The notes under the pieces are model-generated. The model was not told the origin of the DNA. It worked only from the letters and a program-made list of their open reading frames with translations, and searched no databases. A stretch of 54,612 bases of DNA. Source: CAKUIA01 sp034180465. Its GTDB lineage: Bacteria; Verrucomicrobiota; Verrucomicrobiia; Opitutales; Intestinicryptomonadaceae. The first letter of the stretch is position 1. Each line of letters starts with the position of its first letter. Positions 17,269-26,167 of the stretch are shown here, one piece after another. The DNA lies in the NCBI GenBank assembly GCA_034180465.1, contig JAXFOH010000007.1, positions 1 through 54,612 on the forward strand, read 5' to 3'. The position numbers and the translations under genes are program-made.

Positions 17269-18393
17269 TTAAAATTTTATTTTTGTAGGCGTTATCGAAA
17301 ATGTCTTTTCGTATTCGGCGCAAAGTTTGTTGGCGTCTTGCTCGCTAAATTCGGAGGTTGTCATTGCCATAACGCAGCCGCCAAAGCCGCCGCCCGAAAG
17401 GCGCGCGCCGTAAACGTTTTTGTTTTCGGTAAGCTTTTCTACAAACCAATCCAGCTCTTCGCACGAATTGCCGAAAAGCCTGCTTGAACTCCAGTGCGAA
17501 GCCGTAAGCAGTTTGCCGAGGGCAACGGGGTCTTTTTCGTCTATACACTTGCACGCGGCAAAAACCCTGCCTATTTCGTCTATAATGTGTTTTGCGCGGT
17601 TGTACACAACAGCGTCCATCTTGGGCTTTGCATTTTCCAAGTCCCGAGCGGTAAAGGCTCTTAAAAGCCTAAATTCGCCCTCGCCCGAAAGTATTTTGGC
17701 CGCCTGCATGCACGACTCTCTTAGCTTTGCATACGCGCCGTCTACCAACGAATGTTTTGTTGCCGTATTGAAAATCCACAGCTTCCATTCTTTGGGCAAC
17801 ATAATGCTTTTAAACTCGTCTTTAAGACAGTCTATAAAAACAAGGTTGTTGTCGCTGCCAAAGCCCGAAACGCCCTGGTCTAAAATGCCGCAGGGCATTC
17901 CCATAAATTCGTTTTCGCACTTTTTAGAAATTTTAACCATTTCCAAAGTGGAAAGATTAAGGCTGTACAATTCGTTTAAGGCTCTTGCCATTGCAAGCTC
18001 TATTGCCGCCGAGCTGCTAAGCCCCGCGCCGCTTGGCAAGTCCGACATATCCAGAAAGTCGAAACCGCAATCTATTTTGCAGCCGTGCTCTTTTGCATAT
18101 TTTACCACGCCAATGCAGTAGTTTGCCCAGTTTTGGCGCGGCGGCTGTTTTTGGCAGGTATCTAAACTTACGCAAACACTGTCGCGGCTTTTTGAATTGC
18201 CGAACCTCATTGTACTGTCGCTGCGCTTTGCCAAGGCTACGCATATGTGCCTGCTAATGGCGGCTCCCAAAACAACGCCGCCGTTATAGTCTACATGGTT
18301 GCCTATAAACTCTATGCGCCCCGAAGCGTTAGAGACAACGTCGGGCTTATAGCCGTAAAAATCAAAAAACTTTTTTGCGAGAATTTCTTTCAT
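17269..18393 (-). CDS. galK: Galactokinase
   Basis: A 374-residue GHMP kinase that phosphorylates galactose at C1, the first step of the Leloir pathway. The N-terminal galactokinase signature reads GRIEFIGNHVDYNGG (25-39); the usual EHTDY is NHVDY here but the substrate-binding aspartate remains. The ATP loop LPSGAGLSSSAA is at 119-130, the catalytic aspartate region is CGILDQGVSGFG, and the third GHMP motif ARLSGGGFGGC is near the C-terminus. The gene starts one base after the symporter stop, a clear two-gene operon. No galT, galE or galM is in view. Confidence 0.93.
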   Translation of the reverse strand: MKEILAKKFFDFYGYKPDVVSNASGRIEFIGNHVDYNGGVVLGAAISRHICVALAKRSDSTMRFGNSKSRDSVCVSLDTCQKQPPRQNWANYCIGVVKYAKEHGCKIDCGFDFLDMSDLPSGAGLSSSAAIELAMARALNELYSLNLSTLEMVKISKKCENEFMGMPCGILDQGVSGFGSDNNLVFIDCLKDEFKSIMLPKEWKLWIFNTATKHSLVDGAYAKLRESCMQAAKILSGEGEFRLLRAFTARDLENAKPKMDAVVYNRAKHIIDEIGRVFAACKCIDEKDPVALGKLLTASHWSSSRLFGNSCEELDWFVEKLTENKNVYGARLSGGGFGGCVMAMTTSEFSEQDANKLCAEYEKTFSITPTKIKF

Positions 18394-18394
18394 T

Positions 18395-20419
18395 TTACTT
18401 TATAAACAAGCCCGAAAATATGAAGTAGAATGCAAACGCTATAATCAAAACCGAAATGCCCGCAAGCTTTGCGCCGAAAGACGATTCCAGCTTAATCTTT
18501 TTATTTTCGGGCATTACAATTTCCTGCTTTAGGGGCTTAACCAATGTAAGGAACAGCATTACAAAAAGCGAAGCTGCAAAGGTTATTGCCATGCGGTTTA
18601 AAAACGCAATATCGCTGCAGAAGAACTGCAAAAGCCCGTACACTATGGGGCTTAGCAATATGCCCAATGCGCCCGCAAACCTCGGGGCTTTTTTGCTGAA
18701 TATACCGAAGATAAACACCGCCAAAATTCCCGGAGAAAGATACCCCTGAAATTCCTGAATGAATGTAAATACGCCGCCCAATTTCGGATTTGCGAGCAGG
18801 GGAGCCACCATGCAGCCTATAAGTGCAAATATGAGAACAGCCATGCGGCCTACTACAACCAAATTCTTGTCGCTTGCGTTCTTATTTATGTATTTTTTGT
18901 AAAGGTCTATTGTAAATATGGTGGAGGCAGCGTTTAACATGGCGGCCAAAGAGCTTACAACAGCCCCCAGCAAAGCCGCAAATATAAAGCCCCTTAAGCC
19001 TAAGCCATCGGGCAAAACCTTGCTTATTAAGAGACCGAATGCCGAGTCGTATTTATAGCCGTATAGGGTCTGTTCAAACGACTTGTCTCCGCGGGTGGCC
19101 GCATGCTTTAAGTTCCATGCGTCTACAACATTTTTAAGCGAGAATTCGCCCTTTGAATTTGTAGAAACCCAACCCTTGTCGTAGGTAAAATATTTTTTGT
19201 ACAAGTCGCCGCTTGCTTTTTCGGCCTTATATTGCGAATACAAAGCGTCCAAATCGTTTTCGTCAAGCAGCACAATATTTTTGCCGCTACCCATATCTGC
19301 GGTAAAAACGCCCCTGGCCTTTTCGTGAAACAGCGTCTCGTTTTTCGCATCTAGCGCGTCGAAATATAGCGTTGCGCAAACCTTGGCATTTTCGGTTAAA
19401 ATTTTCTGGTCTTTTGCCGCCGCCGAAGCCTGGTCTGCCGAATACAAGTTAAACGCCATAATGCCGGGGATAACAATTACAAAGGGTATTATAAGCTTTA
19501 ATGCCGCCGCAAACATAATGCCCTTTTGCCCTTCGCCCAAGCTGGAGGCACCCAAAGTTCTTTGAATTATATATTGGTTAAAGCCCCAATAGTAAAAATT
19601 TGGAATCCACAAACCTATAATAAGGGCAGTCCACGGAATTTCCTTATGGTCGGCGGGCATAAACATTGTAAGCTTGTCGGCGTTCAAAGTCATAAACTTT
19701 TCCATAACGCCCGCGTCTTTTAGCGACGCCAAAGTTTCGGGCGAAACGGTTTTTGTTGTGGCAATTTCGGCAACGTCCTTCGCGGCAAAGGCATCGAACG
19801 CAAAATATGCAATTAAGCCGCCGCCCACAATAAGGGCCGTACCCTGCAAAAGGTCTGCCCAAGCGCATGCTTTAAGACCGCCTGCACATACGTAAATTGC
19901 CGCCATAATGCCTATTGCCCAGCAAGCCGCGGGCACGTTTACCGCAAATGGAAGCGATGTGCTGTCGCCAAAAACGGTATCGGCAACGGTTGCCCCCGAA
20001 TATATTACCGCCGTTATATTTACGCAAACCAAAACCACAACCATCAGCAACGACATTATGGTTCTCGAAAGCGAATCGAACCTATATTCCAAAAACTGCG
20101 GAACGGTGTATATGCCAAGCTTTAAAAATTTTGGCAAGAATAAGAACGCCACAAAAACAAGCGTAATGGCCGCCATCCATTCGTAGCTGGCTATTGCCAA
20201 GCCCGAAATGCCCGACGCACTGCCGCTCATACCCACAAACTGCTCGGTGGAAATATTTGCCGCTATAAGCGAAATGCCTATAAGCCACCACGACAAGCCT
20301 CTTCCCGCAAGAAAGTAGTCTTCGCTATTTTTTTCGCCCCTGCTTTTTATCATACCGACGCCTATAACCGCCAGTACAAAAAGTATAAACACCGTAATAT
20401 CTATATTTGAGAATTCCAT
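18395..20419 (-). CDS. Sodium:solute symporter (SGLT subfamily), probably galactose
   Basis: A 674-residue membrane carrier of the solute:sodium symporter family. The start at 20419 (MEFSNIDITVF) gives the usual short N-terminus. Family marks include EDYFLAGRGLSWWLIGISL, AANISTEQFVG, the IIQRTLGA region near 284-291 and VSSLAAMLNAASTIFTIDLYKKY near 488-510. A soluble insertion of about 90-100 residues lies in the loop at roughly 330-458, which explains the length above the usual 500-550. The position directly upstream of galK suggests galactose or a related sugar as substrate, taken up with Na+ across the inner membrane. Confidence 0.87.
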   Translation of the reverse strand: MEFSNIDITVFILFVLAVIGVGMIKSRGEKNSEDYFLAGRGLSWWLIGISLIAANISTEQFVGMSGSASGISGLAIASYEWMAAITLVFVAFLFLPKFLKLGIYTVPQFLEYRFDSLSRTIMSLLMVVVLVCVNITAVIYSGATVADTVFGDSTSLPFAVNVPAACWAIGIMAAIYVCAGGLKACAWADLLQGTALIVGGGLIAYFAFDAFAAKDVAEIATTKTVSPETLASLKDAGVMEKFMTLNADKLTMFMPADHKEIPWTALIIGLWIPNFYYWGFNQYIIQRTLGASSLGEGQKGIMFAAALKLIIPFVIVIPGIMAFNLYSADQASAAAKDQKILTENAKVCATLYFDALDAKNETLFHEKARGVFTADMGSGKNIVLLDENDLDALYSQYKAEKASGDLYKKYFTYDKGWVSTNSKGEFSLKNVVDAWNLKHAATRGDKSFEQTLYGYKYDSAFGLLISKVLPDGLGLRGFIFAALLGAVVSSLAAMLNAASTIFTIDLYKKYINKNASDKNLVVVGRMAVLIFALIGCMVAPLLANPKLGGVFTFIQEFQGYLSPGILAVFIFGIFSKKAPRFAGALGILLSPIVYGLLQFFCSDIAFLNRMAITFAASLFVMLFLTLVKPLKQEIVMPENKKIKLESSFGAKLAGISVLIIAFAFYFIFSGLFIK

Positions 20420-20551
20420 AAATCGAAAGTATTGTAAGAATTTAGTATGCAGCCGAACGAAATTCTTTTCAAGATAAAAGCGCTGGGCAAGCGCGGCTTT
20501 TGGCGGGTTGGGCAAAAAACTTTACCAAGCCTACCCTTAAAAGATTCGCGC

Positions 20552-20582
20552 ACAAAAAAAACCGCCTATATCTATAAGACGG
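20552..20582 (-). terminator. Rho-independent terminator downstream of the amidase gene
   Basis: Minus-strand hairpin CCGTCTTATA/TATAGGCGG with one bulge, followed by a run of eight T. The rest of the 20420-20612 gap holds no recognisable gene. Confidence 0.7.
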
Positions 20583-20612
20583 CCGAAAATTTTTATGCGA
20601 AAGGCGTATCGG

Positions 20613-21632
20613 CTATTTTTTTACAGCCGCTCCCCTAAGGCGCGTTATTGTTGTTTGGTAGCGCACAATGCCGTTTACAATGCCAAGAGCAATTTTTGTG
20701 AGATATTTTGGGGTTGCAATTCTTGCCCCCTCGCCTACCGCCGAAATAAAGCCGCATTCAACCAAAACCGCGGGCATTGTAGCATCTGTTAAAACCGCAA
20801 AGCGCGCCTTTTTTGCGCCCCTGTCTATTGCCCCCGTCGCCCTCTTTAGAGAGGAATTGACATAAAACGAAAGCAGCGTATTCCAACAATCCAAATTGTT
20901 TGCTGGGTAAAATTTGTTGCACGACGCCGTAAGTTTAGAACCCGACGACGAATATTGCCCCTTCGGCGTCATGGCAAAAGTTTCCACACCCGAAACCAAC
21001 GAATTTTGCGAAGAGTTGTAGTGTATACTTATAAACATGTCGGCCTTTGCCTTGTTTGCAATTGCAGTTCTGGAGTCTAGCGAAATGTATATATCGCTTT
21101 TGCGGGTAAGCACCACATTGTAACCGCGCTTTACAAGCAGGCTGGCTACCCTATTCGCCATATCAAGCGTAAGCGACTTTTCAACCAAATTGTATTTTTT
21201 ATTGAAAGCCCCCCTGTCTTTGCCTCCGTGGCCTGCATCTATAACAATCTTGTTGAGCTTTAGCCCGTTTTTGGGAAGTTTCGGGTATAATATGCCCTCT
21301 ATAACCTTGTAGTAGTCTATTTGCGAAACGCACAAGTTGCCGCCCAAAAGCGCAACTGGAAAGCCCAACCAAATTCTGGCTCCATTTATGTAAATGTCTC
21401 TTTGGTTTACTTCAAAGTCTATCTTAACGGCCTTGTTGTATATGGAAACCGTTTTGTTTTTAAGCACGGTGCGGACTTTCATAGAGCACCTTGCGGCGAT
21501 TTTGGAAACGGACATATATTTTATGCCTTTAAATTCGGCGTCGGCAGCCCAAAGCCTTGGGGCTGCAATAAGCGGCAACAAGACGGAAATAAATTTCCGC
21601 CTTGTCATCGAATATGCCGAATTTGTCCCCAT
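20613..21632 (-). CDS. N-acetylmuramoyl-L-alanine amidase, Amidase_3 (AmiA/AmiC type)
   Basis: A 339-residue cell-wall amidase that cuts between muramic acid and the stem peptide. The N-terminus has TRRKFI (10-15) followed by a hydrophobic segment and APRLWA, a twin-arginine signal as in E. coli AmiA and AmiC. The catalytic domain begins near residue 127 with VIDAGHGGKDRGA, followed by the zinc glutamate in EKSLTL, ISIHYN and the catalytic glutamate in LVECGFIS. The N-terminal part (about 30-120) resembles a substrate or localisation domain. It follows infC by 39 bases with a small hairpin in between. A role in daughter-cell separation is likely. Confidence 0.9.
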   Translation of the reverse strand: MGTNSAYSMTRRKFISVLLPLIAAPRLWAADAEFKGIKYMSVSKIAARCSMKVRTVLKNKTVSIYNKAVKIDFEVNQRDIYINGARIWLGFPVALLGGNLCVSQIDYYKVIEGILYPKLPKNGLKLNKIVIDAGHGGKDRGAFNKKYNLVEKSLTLDMANRVASLLVKRGYNVVLTRKSDIYISLDSRTAIANKAKADMFISIHYNSSQNSLVSGVETFAMTPKGQYSSSGSKLTASCNKFYPANNLDCWNTLLSFYVNSSLKRATGAIDRGAKKARFAVLTDATMPAVLVECGFISAVGEGARIATPKYLTKIALGIVNGIVRYQTTITRLRGAAVKK

Positions 21633-21646
21633 AACATAAACGCTTT

Positions 21647-21664
21647 GCCGCGAAAATACGCGGC
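21647..21664. other. 6-bp GCCGCG hairpin between infC and the amidase gene
   Basis: GCCGCG (21647-21652) and CGCGGC (21659-21664) with loop AAAATA. No T run follows on either strand, so it is more likely an mRNA 3'-end or stability hairpin than a full terminator. Confidence 0.4.
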
Positions 21665-21671
21665 GTATTGC

Positions 21672-22307
21672 TTATCCTTCGTCGCCTTCCGAAGAATCGT
21701 CTTCGGGAATTTCCTCTTCTATGCCGCTATATTTTAGCTTGCGCTTGTTCTGCTGAACGGGCGACATCGAAAAAGAAACACACCTGCCCGCAAGCTTGGG
21801 TTCGGAATCGGCAGTGCCCATGTGCAAAAGGTCGGTCTTTGCCCTGTTTGCAATTTCAAAGGCCTTGTCTTTATACTCCATTTCGCGGCCGCGCATAAAT
21901 ACCGAAATTTTAAGCTTGTTTCCGGCAAACAAAAACCTTTCGGCACTGCGGATTTTCGTCATATAGTCGTGCATTTCGGTCATAGGGCGGAACTTAACCT
22001 CTTTAAGTTTCGGCGCGCTAGACTTGTTCGACTTTTGCTTTTTAGACTCCTCGTACATATACTTGCCGTAGTCTATAATGCGGCAAACGGGAGGTTGTGC
22101 TGTAGGCGAAATTTCCACCAAATCCAAACCCATACGCTGTGCAATCTGCAAGGCTTCGTAGGGGGGCATAACACCCACCTGTTTTCCGTCGGGGCCTATA
22201 ACCCTTACCGTGCGCGGCCCTCTAATTCTTTCGTTTTTTCTGGGGCCGAAGCTTTTGTTTTTGTTGTAATACGGTTTTTGTCCGCTTTGGTTTGGCTTTG
22301 TTATCAT
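21672..22307 (-). CDS. infC: Translation initiation factor IF-3
   Basis: A 211-residue IF-3. The N-terminal domain includes VRVIGPDGKQVGVMPPYEALQIAQ and DLVEISPTAQPPVCRIIDYGKYMYE; the C-terminal domain includes KEVKFRP and GNKLKISVFMRGREM. An acidic tail (about 195-211) extends past the usual end. IF-3 binds the 30S subunit and checks start codons. The start is an ATG at 22305-22307, not the rare ATT/ATA that allows IF-3 autoregulation in many bacteria, and I see no SD ahead of it. The usual partners rpmI and rplT do not follow; an amidase does. Confidence 0.95.
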   Translation of the reverse strand: MITKPNQSGQKPYYNKNKSFGPRKNERIRGPRTVRVIGPDGKQVGVMPPYEALQIAQRMGLDLVEISPTAQPPVCRIIDYGKYMYEESKKQKSNKSSAPKLKEVKFRPMTEMHDYMTKIRSAERFLFAGNKLKISVFMRGREMEYKDKAFEIANRAKTDLLHMGTADSEPKLAGRCVSFSMSPVQQNKRKLKYSGIEEEIPEDDSSEGDEG

Positions 22308-22383
22308 TAATTGTGTTTTGTTTTTATTAGCTCTTAAAATTCAATTAGCTTTAAAAAATTTTTCAACCTTTTTTTGGCGCAAA

Positions 22384-22971
22384 TTACAAAGAGTCTACAA
22401 TGCCGTCGGCCAAGCCGTATTCAACGGCCTCTTTGGCGGTCATAAAGAAGTCTCTGTCGGTGTCTTTGCGGATTTTCTCTAGCGGCTGGCCGGAAGCGTC
22501 CGACAAAATCTTGTTTAAAATATCCCTCATTCTTTCCATTTCGCGCGCCTGAATGTGAATGTCTACGGCAGTTCCGCTAAATTCGCCCATAATGAGGGGC
22601 TGGTGTATCATAACGCTTGCGTTGGGGAACAAAAACCTTTTGCCTTTTTTTGCCGCGCTTAAAAGGATAGACCCCATGCTCATTGCAATGCCGGTAACGA
22701 CAATCTTTACGGGCGCACTTATAAGCTTTATAGTGTCGTACAACGCCATACCCGCGTTTATCGAGCCGCCAGGGGTGCTTAGGTATATGGTAATTTCGGC
22801 CTTTTTGTCCATCATATCCAAATACAAAAGCTTTTTTACGGCCTCCGCGCACGATTCGTCGTTAACTTCGCCGAAAAAGAATATTTTTCGTTCGTCTATA
22901 AATTTTTTTTGTATTTGCTGTGCAATAGCTTCGCTATTCTTTTCTTTTTTGTCGCATTCTTCGTTTTTCAT
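22384..22971 (-). CDS. clpP: ATP-dependent Clp protease proteolytic subunit (ClpP paralogue)
   Basis: A 195-residue ClpP. The catalytic triad is present: S98 in GIAMSMGS, H123 in MIHQP, and an aspartate at about 174 in DTDRDFF before the MTAKEAVEYGL motif. The usual GQAASMGA around the serine reads GIAMSMGS, and the charged N-terminus differs from the main ClpP, so it may be a second paralogue (ClpP2-like). No clpX or clpA is next to it. It starts five bases after metW, so it is probably transcribed with metX and metW. Confidence 0.9.
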   Translation of the reverse strand: MKNEECDKKEKNSEAIAQQIQKKFIDERKIFFFGEVNDESCAEAVKKLLYLDMMDKKAEITIYLSTPGGSINAGMALYDTIKLISAPVKIVVTGIAMSMGSILLSAAKKGKRFLFPNASVMIHQPLIMGEFSGTAVDIHIQAREMERMRDILNKILSDASGQPLEKIRKDTDRDFFMTAKEAVEYGLADGIVDSL

Positions 22972-22976
22972 AAATT

Positions 22977-23585
22977 CTATTTTTTTGATATTTCAAATAT
23001 GGCGTAGCCCGCAAAAAGGTTGGGCATAAATTTGCAGGGGCTTTGCCAGTTGCCTTTTAAAAAGTGCCTTTTTTCTATAACTATGCCGTTGTCGGCGCAG
23101 TATTTTTCGAAAGACTTAACGCTAATGTCGTTTGTGGGAACGGCACTAGACCATTCTTCGGGGTAAACTTCGTTTAAAACGCGGCTGCCGCTAAGGGCTA
23201 TTTTTAGTCTGTTAAGCCAAAAGCCGTAGTTTACAAAGCCCACAGCAACGTGGTTGCCAACGCGCAACGCCTCTTTAATTACGGCGTCGGGGTTGCCCAA
23301 TTCGGGAAGGGTTCTCGAGCACACAACCCAGTCGAACGACTTATCGGCAAAGCTGTTTGCCGTTTTTAGAATGTCGCCGTGAATTACGTTTACACCCCTT
23401 CGTATGGCTCTTGTAATCTTGTCGAAATCCAAGTCGACCCCAACCGCATAAATGCGTTTTGTGCGCATAAGCTCTTCAAGCAAAAGCCCCCTGCCGCACC
23501 CCAAATCTAGCACGCTGGAAGCGTCGGCAATCCAACTTCTTATTGCCGAAAGCTCTATCTTGCGCTTGTCTCTATACTTAGACAT
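22977..23585 (-). CDS. metW: MetW-like methyltransferase-fold protein
   Basis: A 202-residue protein with a class I methyltransferase fold. SAM motif I is VLDLGCGRGLLLEEL at 25-39, followed by AVGVDLDFDKI and VIHGDI. The GNHVAVGFVNYGFWLNR part matches MetW, a partner of MetX in methionine synthesis in many bacteria. It overlaps metX by eight bases, the usual metXW pairing. In some proteobacteria MetW is needed for MetX activity; here the same role is inferred. Confidence 0.88.
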   Translation of the reverse strand: MSKYRDKRKIELSAIRSWIADASSVLDLGCGRGLLLEELMRTKRIYAVGVDLDFDKITRAIRRGVNVIHGDILKTANSFADKSFDWVVCSRTLPELGNPDAVIKEALRVGNHVAVGFVNYGFWLNRLKIALSGSRVLNEVYPEEWSSAVPTNDISVKSFEKYCADNGIVIEKRHFLKGNWQSPCKFMPNLFAGYAIFEISKK

Positions 23586-24711
23586 TTAAAAAGTTTTCTA
23601 TAATTGCATAAAGTTTTGGCGAGTGAATCAAGAAAGAATCGTGTCCTTGGTCGCTTTCTATTTCCACATAGCTTGCGTTCTTTTTAGCCCTAATTAAAGC
23701 CAAAGCAATTTCCCTGTTTTGTTCCGGCAAAAACAGCCAGTCTGAGGTAAATCCAACTGTCATTACCTTTGCCTTTACGTTTCTAAAGGCTTCTTCAAGA
23801 GTATTGCAATGCCCCCTTAGGTCGAACAAATCCAACGCCTTTGTTAAATATAAATATGTATTTGCGTCGAACCTGTTTACAAAGGTTTTGCCCTGGTAGT
23901 GCAAATAGCGTTCAACCTGAAAGCTTGGGTCAAAGGGATTTTGCAAATTAAGTTCCATTTTGCGGCCGAATTTGTCGTCCATTCCCTTGTCAGACAAATA
24001 CGTTATGTGCGCCATCATTCTTGCAACGCCCAAGCCCACCGCGGGCTGGTGCTCGTAGTCGCCGCCGTTCCAGGCTTCGTCGCTCATAATCGCGTGGCGG
24101 CCAACTTCGTTAAAGGCAATTGCCTGCGCATTTTGGTGCGAAGTAGTTGCCAACCCCAAAACCCTCTGCACTCTGTCGGGATAGCTTACCGCCCACTGCA
24201 AAGCCTGCATTCCGCCCATAGACCCTCCTATTACAAGGGCCAATTTTTCTATGCCTAAATGGTCTAGCAGGCGCGCCTGTGCGTTCACCATATCGCCTAT
24301 GGTATAGACTGGAAACGTTAAATTCCACCTTTTGCCGGTTTTGGGATTTATACTGTTTGGCCCCGTGCTGCCCCTGCAGCCGCCAATGCAGTTGCTGCAA
24401 ATTACAAAATATTTTTCTGTATCAAGCGGTTTATTAGGGCCAACAATATTGTTCCACCAACCCGTTTTTTTGTCGTTGATACCGTATACGCCCGCAACGT
24501 GGTGGTCGCCCGTAAGGGCGTGGCAAACCAGCACCGCGTTGGATTTGTCGGCGTTAAGCTTTCCGTAGGTTTCGTATCTGATATTGAACTCGTCTAAAGA
24601 CGCCCCCAGCTCGAGCTTTAGCGGAGTTTTGCTGTAAAAATCGCTATACGAAACAATGCCCACCTCGCCCGCTTGGGCTTGGCGGAAATTTTCTGGTTCA
24701 AAATCGTTCAT
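23578..24711 (-). CDS. metX: Homoserine O-acyltransferase
   Basis: A 377-residue alpha/beta-hydrolase enzyme that acylates homoserine in the first committed step of methionine synthesis. The nucleophile is S164 in GGSMGGMQALQW; the late aspartate (TSDWLFLPEQ) and histidine (QGHDSFLIH) complete the triad. N-terminal LVCHALTGDHHV and CIGGCRGSTGPNS are typical. Acetyl versus succinyl donor cannot be decided by eye; MetX proteins paired with MetW often use succinyl-CoA. An SD (GGAGC at 24726-24722) lies ten bases ahead of the ATG. Confidence 0.93.
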   Translation of the reverse strand: MNDFEPENFRQAQAGEVGIVSYSDFYSKTPLKLELGASLDEFNIRYETYGKLNADKSNAVLVCHALTGDHHVAGVYGINDKKTGWWNNIVGPNKPLDTEKYFVICSNCIGGCRGSTGPNSINPKTGKRWNLTFPVYTIGDMVNAQARLLDHLGIEKLALVIGGSMGGMQALQWAVSYPDRVQRVLGLATTSHQNAQAIAFNEVGRHAIMSDEAWNGGDYEHQPAVGLGVARMMAHITYLSDKGMDDKFGRKMELNLQNPFDPSFQVERYLHYQGKTFVNRFDANTYLYLTKALDLFDLRGHCNTLEEAFRNVKAKVMTVGFTSDWLFLPEQNREIALALIRAKKNASYVEIESDQGHDSFLIHSPKLYAIIENFLNV

Positions 24712-24741
24712 TATATTTTTTGCTCCGACAACCTTTGCCGA

Positions 24742-24747
24742 AGTATA
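24742..24747 (-). promoter_or_regulatory. Possible -10 box of the metX-metW-clpP operon
   Basis: TATACT on the minus strand about 31 bases before the metX ATG, with no good -35 at 16-18 bases. The 112-base metX-hemN gap is too short for a SAM riboswitch and I saw no such fold. Confidence 0.3.
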
Positions 24748-24823
24748 AAAAAGCAGGTCTCACATTCTTGACGAACAAATGCGAATATCAAGCATTTTTA
24801 TAACGGCAAAAAACGGTTTTGCG

Positions 24824-26167
24824 CTAAACGGTTTTCGAGTGCCGGGCAAAAGACCTGCCGTCGAAAAGCATTGCAACATTGCGCATAAACACCCTGCCAA
24901 AGTCTAGCAGCCTAAACGAATATTCGCCGTCGAATTCCAAAAGCCCGTCGGCTTGCATTTGAACGAGCCTCGGCCTTGCAGCGTCGAAAATCCTTTTATA
25001 TTCGGCAACTTCGGAGGGCTCGAAAACGCTTTCGGAAACTTTAAGCAGGCACATAATAGACATAATCGCCTTGCGGCGCAAAATGTCGTCGGCGGTTAAA
25101 ACAACACCCCTTTCCACAGGCAAAACACCTTTGCTTATATCGTCATAATATTTTTGCATATCCTTGCGGTTTTGCCTGTAGCTGTCTTTTGTCTGCGAAA
25201 TGGAGGTAAGCCCTATCCCGAAACCGTCTATGCCGGCATGAGTGCTGTACCCTTGGAAATTTCTTTGAAGAGTGCCTTTTAAGCGCGCAACCACCAATTC
25301 GTCCTGCGGCTTTGCAAAGTGGTCTAGCCCTATATACAAAAAGCCCGCGTTCTCAAAAGTCTGCTTTGCCAAAAGAAAGCATTCAACCTTTTCGTTTGCC
25401 GAAACAAATTCGTATTTCTCCAAAGCCTTTTGCGAAGTTTTAAGCCACGGAACGTGCGCGTAGTTGAAAAGCGAAATCCTTGTGGGGTTAAGCTGCAAAA
25501 CATCGCTCAAAGTTTTTTCGAAAGCCTTTAACGTTTGCAAGGGCAAGCCGTAAATTAAGTCGGCGTTAATGTGGGTTATGCCTACATTGCGCAGGGCTTG
25601 GAAAGTCGCAATGTTCATCGACTGCGGCTGAACGCGGTTTATTGCCTTTTGCACGAAGTCGTTGGTGTCTTGCAAGCCTATGGAAGCCCTATTTACGCCA
25701 ATATCGGCAAAAGCCTTTATTTTTTGGTCGGTTAAGGTTCTGGGGTCTAATTCCGCCGAAAATTCGCACAATGGCGATTTTTCAAAATATTTTTCTATTA
25801 TCTTGTTTAGCCTGTAGATTTGCGGGACGCTTAAAAAGTTGGGGGTGCCCCCGCCGAAATGTATTTGCTCTAGCGTTTTTTTGTCCAATCCCCTGTTTTG
25901 CCATAGTTTTAGTTCGGCGTCCAAAGCGTCTAAATAAGTATCGGCTTTCGAAATATCTAAACACACGCTTGAAGAGCACGCACAAAAAAAGCACTGCGAG
26001 GCGCAAAATGGAATGTGTATATATAGCGACATTGCCGCACCGCCGCTTACCGCGCGGGCGATTAAGGTTTCCCTGTTTTCGCTTTCGGCAAAGTGCGCCG
26101 CAGTTGGATACGAAGTATATCTCGGCCCGTTTGCCGCATACTTTTCTATAAGCTGTTTTAGATTCAT
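24824..26167 (-). CDS. hemN: Oxygen-independent coproporphyrinogen III oxidase
   Basis: A 447-residue radical SAM enzyme that decarboxylates two propionates of coproporphyrinogen III without oxygen. The 4Fe-4S motif is CASQCFFCAC, with C55, C59 and C62. The N-terminal YAANGPRYTSYPTA stretch is specific to true HemN and is missing from HemW-like proteins. HFGGGTPNFL and later TRISLFNYAHVPW also fit HemN. The start at 26167 overlaps the hemE stop (ATGA); an in-frame start slightly upstream is less likely. It probably acts in the cytoplasm with HemE directly before it in the pathway and the operon. Confidence 0.94.
   Translation of the reverse strand: MNLKQLIEKYAANGPRYTSYPTAAHFAESENRETLIARAVSGGAAMSLYIHIPFCASQCFFCACSSSVCLDISKADTYLDALDAELKLWQNRGLDKKTLEQIHFGGGTPNFLSVPQIYRLNKIIEKYFEKSPLCEFSAELDPRTLTDQKIKAFADIGVNRASIGLQDTNDFVQKAINRVQPQSMNIATFQALRNVGITHINADLIYGLPLQTLKAFEKTLSDVLQLNPTRISLFNYAHVPWLKTSQKALEKYEFVSANEKVECFLLAKQTFENAGFLYIGLDHFAKPQDELVVARLKGTLQRNFQGYSTHAGIDGFGIGLTSISQTKDSYRQNRKDMQKYYDDISKGVLPVERGVVLTADDILRRKAIMSIMCLLKVSESVFEPSEVAEYKRIFDAARPRLVQMQADGLLEFDGEYSFRLLDFGRVFMRNVAMLFDGRSFARHSKTV

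Noticed and set aside
24712..24823. SAM riboswitch in front of metX
   Set aside because: Only 112 bases separate metX from hemN, with no SAM-binding fold and no terminator pairing that I could draw.
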